Part shown: positions 20,038-31,100 of the stretch, piece by piece
Position numbering within the stretch: the stretch's first letter is position 1
Layout: the number at the start of each line of letters is the position of its first letter
From: Lunularia cruciata
Lineage: Eukaryota > Streptophyta > Marchantiopsida > Lunulariales > Lunulariaceae
Assembly (NCBI GenBank): GCA_948567375.1
Contig: OX419755.1
Location: 65,228,944 to 65,292,943 of the forward strand
Reading direction: 5' to 3'
DNA: 64,000 bases
Program-made: the position numbers and the translations under genes
The notes under the pieces: generated by a model
Databases searched by the model: none
Told to the model about the DNA's origin: nothing
The model's input: the letters and a program-made list of their open reading frames with translations, nothing else

Positions 20038-21350
20038 TTACAGAGATATGACAAGGTTGTCAATGTTTCTCTTGCCGTCTGGGCCTTTAGAATACCAGGC
20101 AGAGATGAAGTCGCTGAATCGAATATCCTTGTAGCGTCGGGGTTGCTCATCATCCATCAAAGCTTTTGCCGGAGACAGAATGCTGTCTTCTGCCGGATCC
20201 AAGAAGGTTGCAACTGACAGTCGGTCTCTCTCACCATGCACAACTGCCCGGTGCTCCACACTTTTGTACTTACCGTTGCTCATGACCTATATTTGGATCC
20301 ACAGATTGAAATGAATATGCATGAATTTCGACGTAATTGTGAAATGAACGATAGCAAGTCACCAAAAGAATGATTACCTCCATCATGTCGCCCAGATTTA
20401 TGACCAAAGCATCCTCAATTGGCTCCACAGCTATCCAGCTCCCATTCGTTTTTTTAACTTGCAAGCCAGCGATGTCGGCTTGCATTAGAATGGTGACAGC
20501 TCCGAGATCTGAATGAGCTTGCAAACCCAATGTCAGGTCAGGTTGTGGGCAGGCAGGGTAATAATTCACCGACACATTCTGGGAGGGTTCTCCAATAGTT
20601 TCTTTGAAGTGTGTTGTAGGCAGTCCCAGGCTCTCAGCTATAAACTCGAGTATTGATTCTGCCAACAACTTCATATGCTCACTGTACTGCAGGACGGTAT
20701 CCCTGTCGCCAGCCACAACATTTGCCACTAGATCAAAACCTCTCTCCCTATCTGAAACCGAAATACATATCCAACAATGAGAAAAGGCAGCGTAGGAGAA
20801 AGTGTATCTGCCTGAAGGAAGGAGGATTGGCCGGCCAATTGGAAGAACATCTCCTGGACAGCGGTAACGTATGCAGATCGAAATAATCTCGCCAGTCGAG
20901 GAGCTGTTCCTCCTTTGCCAGCATCTTGCTTCCATAACCCTCAGAGGCTATCAAACCAGGCTTACAAGCATATTGGAGCTTCTCAGCCATTGGCAACTCG
21001 AAAAATCCCCTTCCATCTTTCCGCATAGCATCTAGAACCTTTCTCGACACCCCGTGATTGACTACTTGAAAAAAACCCCATTCTTCGCAAGCTCGTCCTA
21101 TCTTCTCCGTGATCACTCCTCTGTCTCCGTCCTCACTCAAATCCACAACTGGAATTCGGTCGACTGTCACCCCCTGTGGCCGCTCGTCGGACGGCCTGAT
21201 ATATGCTGCTGGTATTTGCTTCACACCAGAATCTACAAGCGATTGCACTCTTTCTTCCATAATGCCCATATCCAATAGCCCAACTTCTTCCTCCTCCTCC
21301 GACTCATCATCAGTGGAGTCCCCTCCAGGTCGACAGCAGGGGCAACTCAT
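20038..21350 (-). CDS. 2-oxoglutarate/Fe(II)-dependent dioxygenase (DOXC class)
   Basis: Three exons, 21350-20812, 20747-20378 and 20286-20038, join in phase to 385 residues. Residues 1-40 are a Cys-rich then acidic extension (SEEEEE). The DIOX_N domain follows (RIPVVDLS, GFFQVVNHGVS), then the 2OG-Fe(II) core: NYYPACP at 241-247, iron ligands His258 and Asp260 (QAHSD) and His315 (VEHRAV), and 2OG-binding Arg325-x-Ser327. The fold and order match plant DOXC oxygenases of the JOX/DMR6/F3H kind, which hydroxylate hormones or phenolics; the substrate cannot be told. The first intron (20811-20748, 64 bp) appears to be GC-AG: no GT lies near the exon end, and only this joining keeps the frame (reading through gives a stop). 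The second intron is GT-AG. Confidence 0.88.
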
Positions 21351-22892
21351 GGTGTTTTACAACACTCAATAGGGTAGTTTTGAACAGGCTTTAATGGAAT
21401 GAGCCTAGCAGCAAGAGTTCTTGCAAGTAAAGAGAGACTACAATAAAATCAAGCTCGATCAAGCTTGCAAGCTTGCAAGATCACGGGCCTCTCTTTATCC
21501 ACCAAATCCTAGCCGAACTTCACTGACAAAGTCGAAAGAACAGCTGAAGGCTGTACAGTATTCCCAACCTCATTTACCATTCGTGGAACCGGCCACTGCA
21601 TCAAGAAGACCAACCTATGTGTGTATATTCAAGTGGCTTTCCAAGCTGGTGGAAACTAATTTCATCCGACAATACAATGTGATATTACACTATGTCCCAC
21701 CATAGAGAACAGATGCATGTCTGTCAGACTGGTGTAGACCGAGAAAAAACGTTTTTGATAGCCACTCATGTGAGAAATAGAGAGCGGGTTGACCTTGATA
21801 AGGAATGACACGCGGGCATTATTCTCATTCGGTCCCGTATTTCCACGTGCCAGCTTCGATCGGCTACCTGAGTTGTTTGTCACTCATCAGACAAGACATC
21901 GTGCGTATCTAGAAATTCGGACTCTGGGCTGTAGGTGCTGCCTCTGGTGGAGTGTAACCCGGACAGAATGCACGGCAATGCAAGTCGAAGATTGGAGATG
22001 CTGCATTCAAGTGTGCCAAGGAATTGAACTGTTGAAGGTGTGTGTCAATACTGTTGCTGTACAGCATATTATGTAAGAGTTGAGTTGCCTCGTGGGTTTC
22101 ACAATACAAACCGAGCTCGATCCAGAGGAGACTGCGCGGGCAAGACATTCCCTGTCGTCCCCTCTCGTTTGATGTTTTGGGTTGATCTTCACGCACAAGT
22201 GGGACCTTTTACAACAACTGGCGAATATGCGTTCTGCTTTCCTTAGTGTTGGATCCATGTACCAAAGATGCCATCCAACATCTCACGCGATTTGTCTAAT
22301 GAAAAGTTCTTATATGTACGTTTACAGTAGAGCAGAACTGGAAGGTCTTTTCGCGCACAGTTAAATGTATTAACACAAGCAACCTGTAGGACGACTGCCT
22401 TCGACACTTCCGTCTCGGCTCGCTTCAAAACTTTCTGATCCAAGGACTTTGCCACTCGCAGAGAAGAACACTAAACAAAGATAAGTCACGGGCACAACTA
22501 CGAGCGAAGAGAAACAAGAGAAAATCTAGCCATTTCCACACCCACATCTAACATTTTCGAAGGCTATTGGTATGGTGAAGAGAAGCGTGCAACTCTCAGG
22601 AAAATGAGAGTCTCTGGCAACTGACCATAATTCACTTTGGGATCAGAACATGCCCCTCAGAAAAATTTAGGCGAACTATGAACATTTCCAGCATGACATA
22701 CAGAGATACTCGCCTTCTCCACGAGCTTTTCCTGCTGTATATGCTAGAAAAGACAAGGCCTACTACAGCACTGTAGGGGTGGGTAGTAAAGGAAATTTAG
22801 CCGACCGACCCGCTGAAGTACACCCGAACGATTTTCCCTCGCAGCACCAAGCAATACGTAGGAAGGGAGCAAAAATGTCTAAATTGTCAAAC
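21351..22892. other. spacer between dioxygenase and DHDPS genes
   Basis: This region holds the presumed promoter of the dioxygenase gene and the 3' flank of DHDPS, both on the minus strand. Several short open frames occur on both strands but none resembles a protein. Confidence 0.4.
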
Positions 22893-24323
22893 TCAGTAAC
22901 GCCCTAGAATAATGAACTCGTCGTCCTCCATAACCCTTACATCCTTTTCACCCACGAAGTGCTCCCGGCCAATGGCGTTTACGATATCCACAAATTCTTG
23001 TCTCTTATCCTTGCCAAGGGGAACGTACGGCAATCGAAAGACAGGCTGAATAGCACCTAATTGTGACAGAGCTGTATTCAGCCCAATAGGATTCGGCTCC
23101 ACAAACAGCCAACTTATCAAGCCCTGAAGCTTCTGGTTAAGCTTCTCATTCTTTTCCTTGTGAAGTAGCTGATGCATTAACTTTGGAACCAGGTTGCTTA
23201 CAACAGAAATGACTCCGGTTCCTCCATGATTCCATCTTGAATCGTGACACTCGTCATCATTACCACTCCAAACCACAATGTTTCTATCCGTGTAGTGCTG
23301 GACGCGGCTGTGGCCCATGCATTCCTTAATTCCTGCAAAATTCTTGTCCTGCGCTATCTCTTCCACCACACTAGTCGGAATGTCTTGGCCTGTCCTCCCG
23401 GGAACATTGTACAGAATTGCAGGGCCCATAGGTACAACACTCTTGAAATGCCTTACTAGACCTGCCCGTGAGGTCTTTCCATAATAAGGGTTGATATGCA
23501 GAGCAGCATGCATACCAACATCAAAACCAGCCTCCGTGGCTTTGATGGCTTCGTTCGTTGCATTGCTTCCAGTGTTCCCAATGATACAAAGGTCGTCCTT
23601 AAAGCACGTTACACTATGTGCGATAAGCATGATGTGGTCCTCCCAATTCATTAGCTGTCCTTCACCTGTGGTTCCCCCTACAATGATCCCCTCTACGTTG
23701 TTCATTATCTGGCATCTTACCAGTTTATCGTAAGTCTTAAGATCGAACCGCCCATCCTCGTCGTAAGGTGTTTTGATCGCTGTAATTAATCTCAACTTCT
23801 TTATATCCTCGACAGTCTTGCTGCGAAATTGCAACTTGTATTAGATAAAGAGAACGCACACCTGCTAAATCCATTGATAACGGAAGCTGGAAAGAACCTT
23901 CACTAAGGGGCAGGATCATAATCAACTTTCAATCGCCAGATAGACAAGAATCTTAGAGAAAACTACCGGACAAAGCACAACTCACAGTTCCTCCAAGCAG
24001 TAGTTTATGAGCGAGTCCGTTTCCAACGTCATGAAGAGTGGTATCTGACTGAATGCTTACAGGCTTTTCTTCTCAGTTTTGCACTTAGACCAGGTCTCTT
24101 GAGTCGTGAGCGTTGTAACCCCTGAAATCCCAGTATGTACACTGACGGCCTGTGGTGACACTACTGTGTTGCGTGGACGCCTTCTTCTTTTGCAAACCAC
24201 TCCGGAGGAGCGACCACAGAAAAGCTCAGATGGGCCGAAGATTCCCGACGACTGTCTGAGGATCAGAGACGTGGTCGGCGTCGTCGACATTACTGATCCA
24301 CAGCGAATGGGTGCGAGCTCCAT
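22893..24323 (-). CDS. DHDPS: 4-hydroxy-tetrahydrodipicolinate synthase (DHDPS), plastid
   Basis: Two exons, 24323-24061 and 23820-22893, join across a GT-AG intron (donor CCT|GTAAGC) to 396 residues. Residues 1 to about 80 are Ser/Thr/Arg-rich and lack acidic residues at first, as in a chloroplast transit peptide. The catalytic barrel follows: GGTTGEG (136-142, pyruvate pocket), Tyr225 in LYNVPGRTG, and the Schiff-base Lys253 in AGIKECMG. The enzyme condenses pyruvate with aspartate-4-semialdehyde at the entry to lysine synthesis; plant forms are tetramers inhibited by lysine. All catalytic residues I can check are present and length is normal for the family. The plant-type [11 protein letters not shown] segment at the exon 2 start supports the splice choice. 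Confidence 0.93.
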
Positions 24324-24825
24324 GTGGGCGCCTCCAATATACTAACTATTATAATGTCCTGCTACACTAACTCCTGAAACCTCCTCCCTTCCTTCCCTTC
24401 CTACTCCAGCCAGCCTCAAATCCTAGTCGCACGAGTCCTCGATTCTGCAGCGGCAGCCATGGATCGTCGACAAATATCCAATCTGCACAAAAACGAATGC
24501 ATCATAAGCTCCTTCAACCCGATGCTCAATCGCACAATCCCGGATGTCCGAATCCTCTACCGAACAAATTCGCGTCAAACCTTCGGATGCAATTCCGCTG
24601 TTCTCCCTGAGATCGATCAACCTCTAAGCAAACAGCAGCGTTCACTACTATGAACAGAAGGACACCAGTCAGAACCTCCGCGCATGCATGATGTCCATCC
24701 CATCGCTCACCTTCTCGGCCCCACTCCAAAAACCCTAAACCCGGCTAAGGGAACCGTGAGTGTTGAGCATTCTTTATTCGCCTCGCGGCATACACCCACA
24801 CACACGCACATGCGGTACGCTTACT

Positions 24826-24962
24826 TCACAAACCGATGGATGAAAGATAGAATCACGAATGGATGGATGTCATGCATTATTTCTTGCTGGGTGGATGGAT
24901 GGATGTCATGCTTTATTTCTGGCTGGGTGAATGGATGGATGGATGGATGGATTGGATGGCGG
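24826..24962. repeat. ATGG microsatellite in a short tandem duplication
   Basis: GGATGGATG runs are interleaved with two copies of TCATGC(A)TTTATTTCT-GCTGGGTG. The array ends in five or so uninterrupted GGAT units near 24940. Confidence 0.8.
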
Positions 24963-25154
24963 AAATTGGAAGAAATCGAAATTTTCTATATTGGTTTCAC
25001 AATGAGACTGAAATAATATGTATCTCCTGACATATAGTAGTACGATGCCAATTTTATTTTCGATTTCTTCCACATCTCCAAAAACCTCTTATTACTCTTC
25101 TTTTGGGGGCCTCAACAGCACGATGGTGATTGACCCCTCGTTATAATTAGCAAC

Positions 25155-25262
25155 AATGAATGATATTGGATATACGAGGACCGAAGCCGTTCGAGGAACG
25201 GGGATCCAGACCTCATTAGATACTTATGAAATGTGAATGAAATGAAAGCAGAATTGACTATA
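25155..25262 (+). repeat. dispersed repeat, copy 1 (GGGGATCCAGA family)
   Basis: It shares CGTTCGAGGAACGGGGATC and the following CATTA...ATGAAATG...AAATGAAAGCAGAA(C/T)TGACT with 37623-37742, and looser similarity with 26125-26218 and 30613-30700. Family unknown. Confidence 0.6.
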
Positions 25263-25370
25263 AAATACACTAATAGAAGATGAAATTTAATTCATAAAAG
25301 AAGGTGTTATCAAACAACGCATGTATAACTATATGTATAGAATCTGGGAACCAATGACGAAGAGTCAAGT

Positions 25371-25620
25371 CATATCAAAAAATCTTAAAATAAATAAATA
25401 TAAAACTTTCGAAAAACAAATTAAATGACTCAAATAAATTTTCATTCGAGATTAATATAAAAATCTAAATGTGAACCCATATACTGAGACAAACAGAGAA
25501 GTCATATCGAAAATTTGTAAAATAAACAAATATGAAACTCTCGAAAAAAATTTGAATGACTCAAATACAACTTGTAAACCGAGATTAATATAATAATGTA
25601 AAATGATATACAAACCACAT
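25371..25620. repeat. diverged tandem duplication, about 132-bp period
   Basis: Copies start at CATATC near 25371 and 25503 and share TAAAATAAA(C/T)AAATAT, CTCGAAAAA and GAGATTAATATAA segments in the same order. Confidence 0.65.
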
Positions 25621-25658
25621 GCAGAGTTAACATAAAGCAAAAGATGTGAATATTTACT

Positions 25659-25959
25659 AAACCACTTGTAAATGAAGTCTGATGTGCCGGACATTGACTT
25701 AAACACAATTTATAAATCGAACTCAAGCAATAAGGACAAGAAGTCGAGGTGAGTAAGGTTTTATGTGTAAGAATTGATCGAAACAATCACTGGTTTCGGG
25801 TATGAAAATAAACCACTTGTAAATGAAGTCTGATTTGCCGGACATTGACTTATCCACAACTTGAAAATCGGACTCAAGTAACAAGAACAAGAAGTCGAGG
25901 TTAGTAAGGTTTTATGTCTAAGAATCGATCGAAACAATCTCTGGTTTCGGGTATGAAAA
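25659..25959. repeat. tandem duplication, 151-bp period
   Basis: Two copies begin AAACCACTTGTAAATGAAGT at 25659 and 25810 and end GGTTTCGGGTATGAAAA. They differ at roughly one base in ten. Confidence 0.85.
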
Positions 25960-26124
25960 CAAAAACGTAGAGTGGAAATTGTTCAGAGGACGGCGGAGTA
26001 GACCAAAGTGTCAGAGTTTATCACTTCATGTGCTAGGGACGCATGAGCCCTAAAACGATGCAACAGCTAGAGGAAAGTGTTAAGAGAACGGGGAAGTACG
26101 AAAGTTCTTCAGTGCCGAGGCAAT

Positions 26125-26218
26125 GAATGATATTGGAGATATGAGTACAGAAGCCCGTTTGAGGAACGGGGGATCCAGAACTCATTAAATGCAGATGATA
26201 TGGTGATAAAATGAAAAA
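26125..26218 (+). repeat. dispersed repeat, copy 2
   Basis: AATGATATTGGAGATATGAG followed by GAGGAACGGGGGATCCAGAA and ACTCATTAAATGCAGATG matches copy 1 and the copy at 37623-37742. Confidence 0.6.
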
Positions 26219-27040
26219 ATGAATGATGAATGATATGTTGATTACCTGGAGTTTGCATAATTTTAGTAGATTTTGTTCTTGTATTCTATTACAAGATAAT
26301 CAAGTGATGTTTTGATCTCAAAAGAAGTACTCAGCTGCAAACAGTTGAATCGAGAAGATAGAAGTTGTACTAGGACACATATTTTGCAAGTATGGTTACA
26401 TAAGGTGTCCATAGAAGAGAGAAATGAATTATAAGAATTATAAGAAATGAATAATCGATGTGTCTTTTAGGGGGTTTATAGAACATCTACAGGAACCAAT
26501 AGATCTCCCAAATGTAAACCATGATATTGATATCTGAAAGAGTATCAAACTCGAACTAATCAAGTTCTATATATCTGATCTAGCACGCGTGATTGTCAAT
26601 AAGTTGTCCACTAGTGAAAAACAATTTTGACTAACTATAAAGCAATTCGTTCCCCTCTCTCAGTCTTCTTGTCCCTCAGACTTTGTCTATGATAATCTGT
26701 CCAGAGATTCAATTGGGCACCGTTTTCTTCAGCGACTCTTGTAATGCAAAATCGTCGTTTCTCTTCAAATGCTTGCTGAAACAAAAGCATTTTTCTATTT
26801 CACTCCCCCATCCATCGCATTCTTCAAGTTTAAACATATCTGCGGGCTGCTTGAGTTAAACAGACTCACAAATCTGAATCTTTGACAAGCTAGCAGTCAT
26901 ATTTTAATAGTTTCAAAAATAACTGTTAGCATTGATAGCAATATCTCGTTTCTTGTCGTTTCGATATTGACGAAGAAACATTCATCTATTCGTTGAACAG
27001 CGAACAAAGATGTAGTTGCACTCTTAATTTTCATTTCCTA

Positions 27041-27253
27041 TCAAGTTATGAACTGACATAAAAAGTAAAATGAATGGGGTTCGAGTATGGGCTTGTTACC
27101 TTTAAACCTCAGATAGTAAGGATATGCTTGAGTTACAACAATATCGTAGTCGTCTTGTTTTCGTGCAGACTTGTAAAGTTTCGCTACTTCCTTCTGTAGT
27201 GCTTTGTCTTTTAGGACATATAGCATGTAGCAATACGCACTATCCTCGTACAC
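27041..27253 (-). other. protein-like open segment, unidentified
   Basis: About 60 residues have balanced, soluble-protein composition (LKDKALQKEVAKLYKSARKQ) and end at a good donor, AAG|GTAACA, after YYLRFK. It could be an exon of an unseen gene or a remnant of one. I recognise no family. Confidence 0.2.
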
Positions 27254-27509
27254 TAGCTCTTCTCCCTTTTCTTTCGATCTTACCGTCGAGATTTTCCGTC
27301 TGAATTTCTATCGAGGTTCATGGAAATTTGCATAATACGAGTCCTGCAGTTGCTTTACTATTCGTAGTACTGGCAAGTCCAATGATTGACGTGATACGGG
27401 ACAGAATGGATTGCTTATATCCTGAGCTCCAATGATATAAATATATATTAAACACCAGTGGACTTCTTACTTGTAATCAGATAAATATATGGGATCATTG
27501 ACCATAATA

Positions 27510-28025
27510 TGATGAGAACCTTTGTTCCTGCTCTTTGAAGTAGATGGTCTATTCTCAGGCATTCTGACTTCTGATGTATCAGACATCTTAGCACTCACTC
27601 AGCTTTCCTAGTCTCACCAGAGCAGACACTCCTAATTGCACACAGAAGTACTTAACTCTCTCCTAGCCTTCAAAGACAGCACAGACAGTTCACTCACACA
27701 GCACAAATAGTCTCCAATACTGAGATACAGAACTCAAATACAGAACACTCCTGAGATGGTGTTAGGCAGCTCAGGACTTCACGAAATGCAGAAGGGAAGT
27801 GGTAGAAATCAACTTCAGTAGAAGAAACTCCTGACTGGGATTATATAGATAGAAGAGTGTACTGAAAGGTGTGCTAAAGGGTGTACTTCCATAGTGCTCA
27901 TGTAACACATGCAGCACATGGAAAGTATGTGAACAGTGAACATGAACAGTGTTCGTCCATGAACAGTGTCTATTTTGTCTGATTCTAAAAAAAAGTCTCT
28001 AAACTTGAGATTACTTAATTTAACA
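27510..28025 (-). mobile_element. solo copia LTR with intact target duplication
   Basis: It runs TGATGAGAACC...TTTAACA on the plus strand, 516 bp, and is flanked by TAATA on both sides (27505-27509 and 28026-28030). It is the same family as the LTRs at 33000-33528. A solo LTR of this kind arises by LTR-LTR recombination after insertion. It lies about 100 bp past the stop codon of the PP2C-kinase gene and may affect its 3' end. Confidence 0.88.
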
Positions 28026-28131
28026 TAATATACCCCACTGAAAGTATAGCAAGTATAGCCCATCTCCCCAAGCTCTTGCTGCAACAAAATATTGGATGCA
28101 ATGGCATGGAAAAAAAGCCACGATAGCTTAA

Positions 28132-31100
28132 TTAGTCCACCTGCAATTTAGGATGAAAATATGGGTGTTTCAGTGCGTCTTCTGCAGAAATGCGGTCCTC
28201 CTGCAAGGAACGAAAGACGGTTGGTTATACAGGGGACCATGGCTCCAGCAATAAAAACTTAAGAAGAGAAGGATAGCTGAGGACTTACCGGATACCATTG
28301 TAGGAGCCGGCGAACTAGTCGGAGAGCCCATTTATCAGGCATCCTGTCCACAAGACATGATTCTATTAATGAGACATTTAAGTAAGCTGATAGAAATCAA
28401 TACATGTAGCAGTTCGACTCGCAAAACCGCAAAACCGCAAAGCCAAGCGTTGGATAACGAGGCACACCTATTCTATCAAAATGTTTAGGGCAGACAGATG
28501 CAGACATCGATAACCAGTTGGTTTGAAACAATGATCGGATAGAACAAAAGATTTAATGTGAAGAACTTGAGGCTGGTTCTACCTAGCTAAAACAGGATGG
28601 CACAATATTAATACCCGATGCCCAATGGATCTCTTTGCTTCACTTGTTGCATAAACGCCTGCTCAGTACACTCCCAAGATGCCAGCCGTTGCTCCTCCTG
28701 GTGAGGCAAAGAAATTGTTAAGGGCAACGATTCCAAGCCGGGGCAACCGGCAATGATGGAACAAAGTATGCAAAAAATTTAGTTCACACTAGAAAAATTC
28801 TTCAGTACCGTGTGGTCATGGTTATTCCGATGGTGATGAAACTGATGTTGTAAGGAAATGCCTGGGAGAAGGATGCACATTTCCAAAAACGCACGTAACC
28901 TGGACAAGAAGAACCTGATTATTTCCAAATAGCGTTGACTCAACTGTCGAATCATGACTTTCAGAGCCATTGACAACAACTGACAAAACCTGTAAATGTA
29001 TCCTTTCATACATTTCATATTGTTGCGTCTAGTGAGAAGAATCAATAATTACAAGAAGCTTGAATAACACGGAGGACTGAGGCCAAGAACATGACAATAC
29101 TCTTCTCATGCAAGTTTAAGATGATCTAGTATAAAAGATACTTGCATGTACGCTGTTTCCCGAGCAGATTGGTCCCATCCTTGCAACCGACGATCAAGTA
29201 GCGCACGCGTTCTTGTACTAATTTGAAATACATGAGGTGTACCCAGAACTAGCTCAAGCATCACCACTCCTACGCTCCATAGATCATAGCTACAATAACC
29301 TCGGAAAGATTAGCCAACTGATTATTCCTTGAAAGAAGAGACTCGTGAAAATTGCATTCTCCACACGCGAGCTCTTCTATACGTCCTTGATCACCCCGTG
29401 TATTAGTCATTTCCAGTACAGTATAGATGACACAAGCACAGCAGCGAATGGGTTGAAGATCCTGTCAGATTGCATACTAAAGCACATGAATAAGCTCAAA
29501 GAAGAAGGAAGGAGGAAGGAAGAGGAGGAACAAGCAATCTAGACTATCGATAATTGAAACTCATTAAATAAGAAAAGAAACATGAATGTGTTCACAGTGT
29601 GTCAACTGAGTAAGAATTCCATGCACTTACACATGAGCATGATGCGAGTGGAAGTGAAGCCAGTGGTTTCCGAACAGAGCTTCTGGCGAAGCATACTCAT
29701 TAGTCTGTTCTAATCTGCGCACACACCCAGGTCCTCCCTCAAAGTTTTAATCGGCATCCTACAAACATCTACGTGTAATAAGGACGAGAAAAAATCAAAG
29801 TAGCAAGAAAAGATGAGGAGGGAACCCACCGAGAAGGACCAGACGGCCCATACATATGCTTCACTGTGACCGGGTCAAGTGCACTACCAAAGTCTATAAG
29901 CCTCCTTGAACACGAAATACGTTTTGTTAGATACACTCCATGTACCCTTTTATCAACGTGCAATACACAAACGAGACCTGTTTAATGACTTACTCTTCTA
30001 ATGCCTTGCTCTAAATAAGTTTAGAAGATTAATCTTGAATCAGGAAAATGATTTATTTCCGGAGTGACAAATGTAATATTGCGTACATCTTCAACTTTGA
30101 CGGATACTCGCTTTTAGAGGGTCCAGCAACGCTCTGAGGAGTTCTCCAGTTGACTATCATGTTTTCTGTTCATAGAAAATTGAAAAACAATAGCTTAAGA
30201 ATATAAATGTAAAAGGTATATCTAAAGGTGATAGAGGAGTAGATGTCAAACACAGATTCAGGCTCTACTCCTCTTGTTAAAAAAATTACTTCTCTTGACT
30301 TCAGAGGACCATTTATCTGGTTCGTAAGACGAACCAGTGTAAGTCATCAAACAATCCTCAATCAATCCTGAGGACATAATCCAATATGGTTCAATTGAAG
30401 AGACTAATGTTTTTCCCAAGGAGAGAACCAACCTGGTTTGATGTCTCGGTGGGTGATATTACGGGAATGACACGATTTGACTGCCAGAAGCTGTGCATGC
30501 CGAGCAAAGCACAAGATACATGAATCGTGTGTAGAAGCCTTTTGAAGAACAGCGGATCCACACCCCCCATTGCCTGTCAGATCTTGAGCCCAGTAACTAA
30601 AGTAGAAAATATTTGAGTATTGAGAGCAAAAGCCGTTCACATAACGGGGGATCCAGAACCCACTTAGGACCGAACCGGATACATACATATGCAAAATACA
30701 AGCAAGCAATCTGGGATGCAAAATAAGAGGAAGGCGAGCTAAGCAAGTAAATACAAAGTGGAACATAAGCGAAATCGTTAGATAACAGAAGCGACAAAAA
30801 CACATTCCGTGATCATCATGCACCAGCGAATTCGTAATAGCAGATAAGTAAAGTGCAAGATAAGAAAGTTACTTTTGCATTTATTTCCCAGAAATTAAGT
30901 TGACTAAATCAAGAACTTGTGTGAAAGAAGTCGGCAGATTGTTCATCCAAAAGCAAACGTATAAGCACAAACTTTGCAACTTATAGAGCACAGAGATGAA
31001 ACGCACAGTAACATTTTTAATACTGAGTTTTCATATTTCTAGCATGATAATCGACCCCTGTTGATGATGCTTGAAGTTTCATCACAGCACAAACTTCGGA

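Larger units (their letters stand above)
24324..27040. other. repeat-rich intergenic region
   Basis: No gene is recognised. The stretch just above 24324 should hold the DHDPS promoter. Further right are a tetranucleotide repeat, two tandem duplications and two copies of a dispersed repeat, listed separately. Confidence 0.5.

Noticed and set aside
22893-24323. DHDPS as a recent bacterial transfer
   Set aside because: It has an intron, a transit peptide and the plant-type sequence; plant DHDPS is an ordinary nuclear gene.
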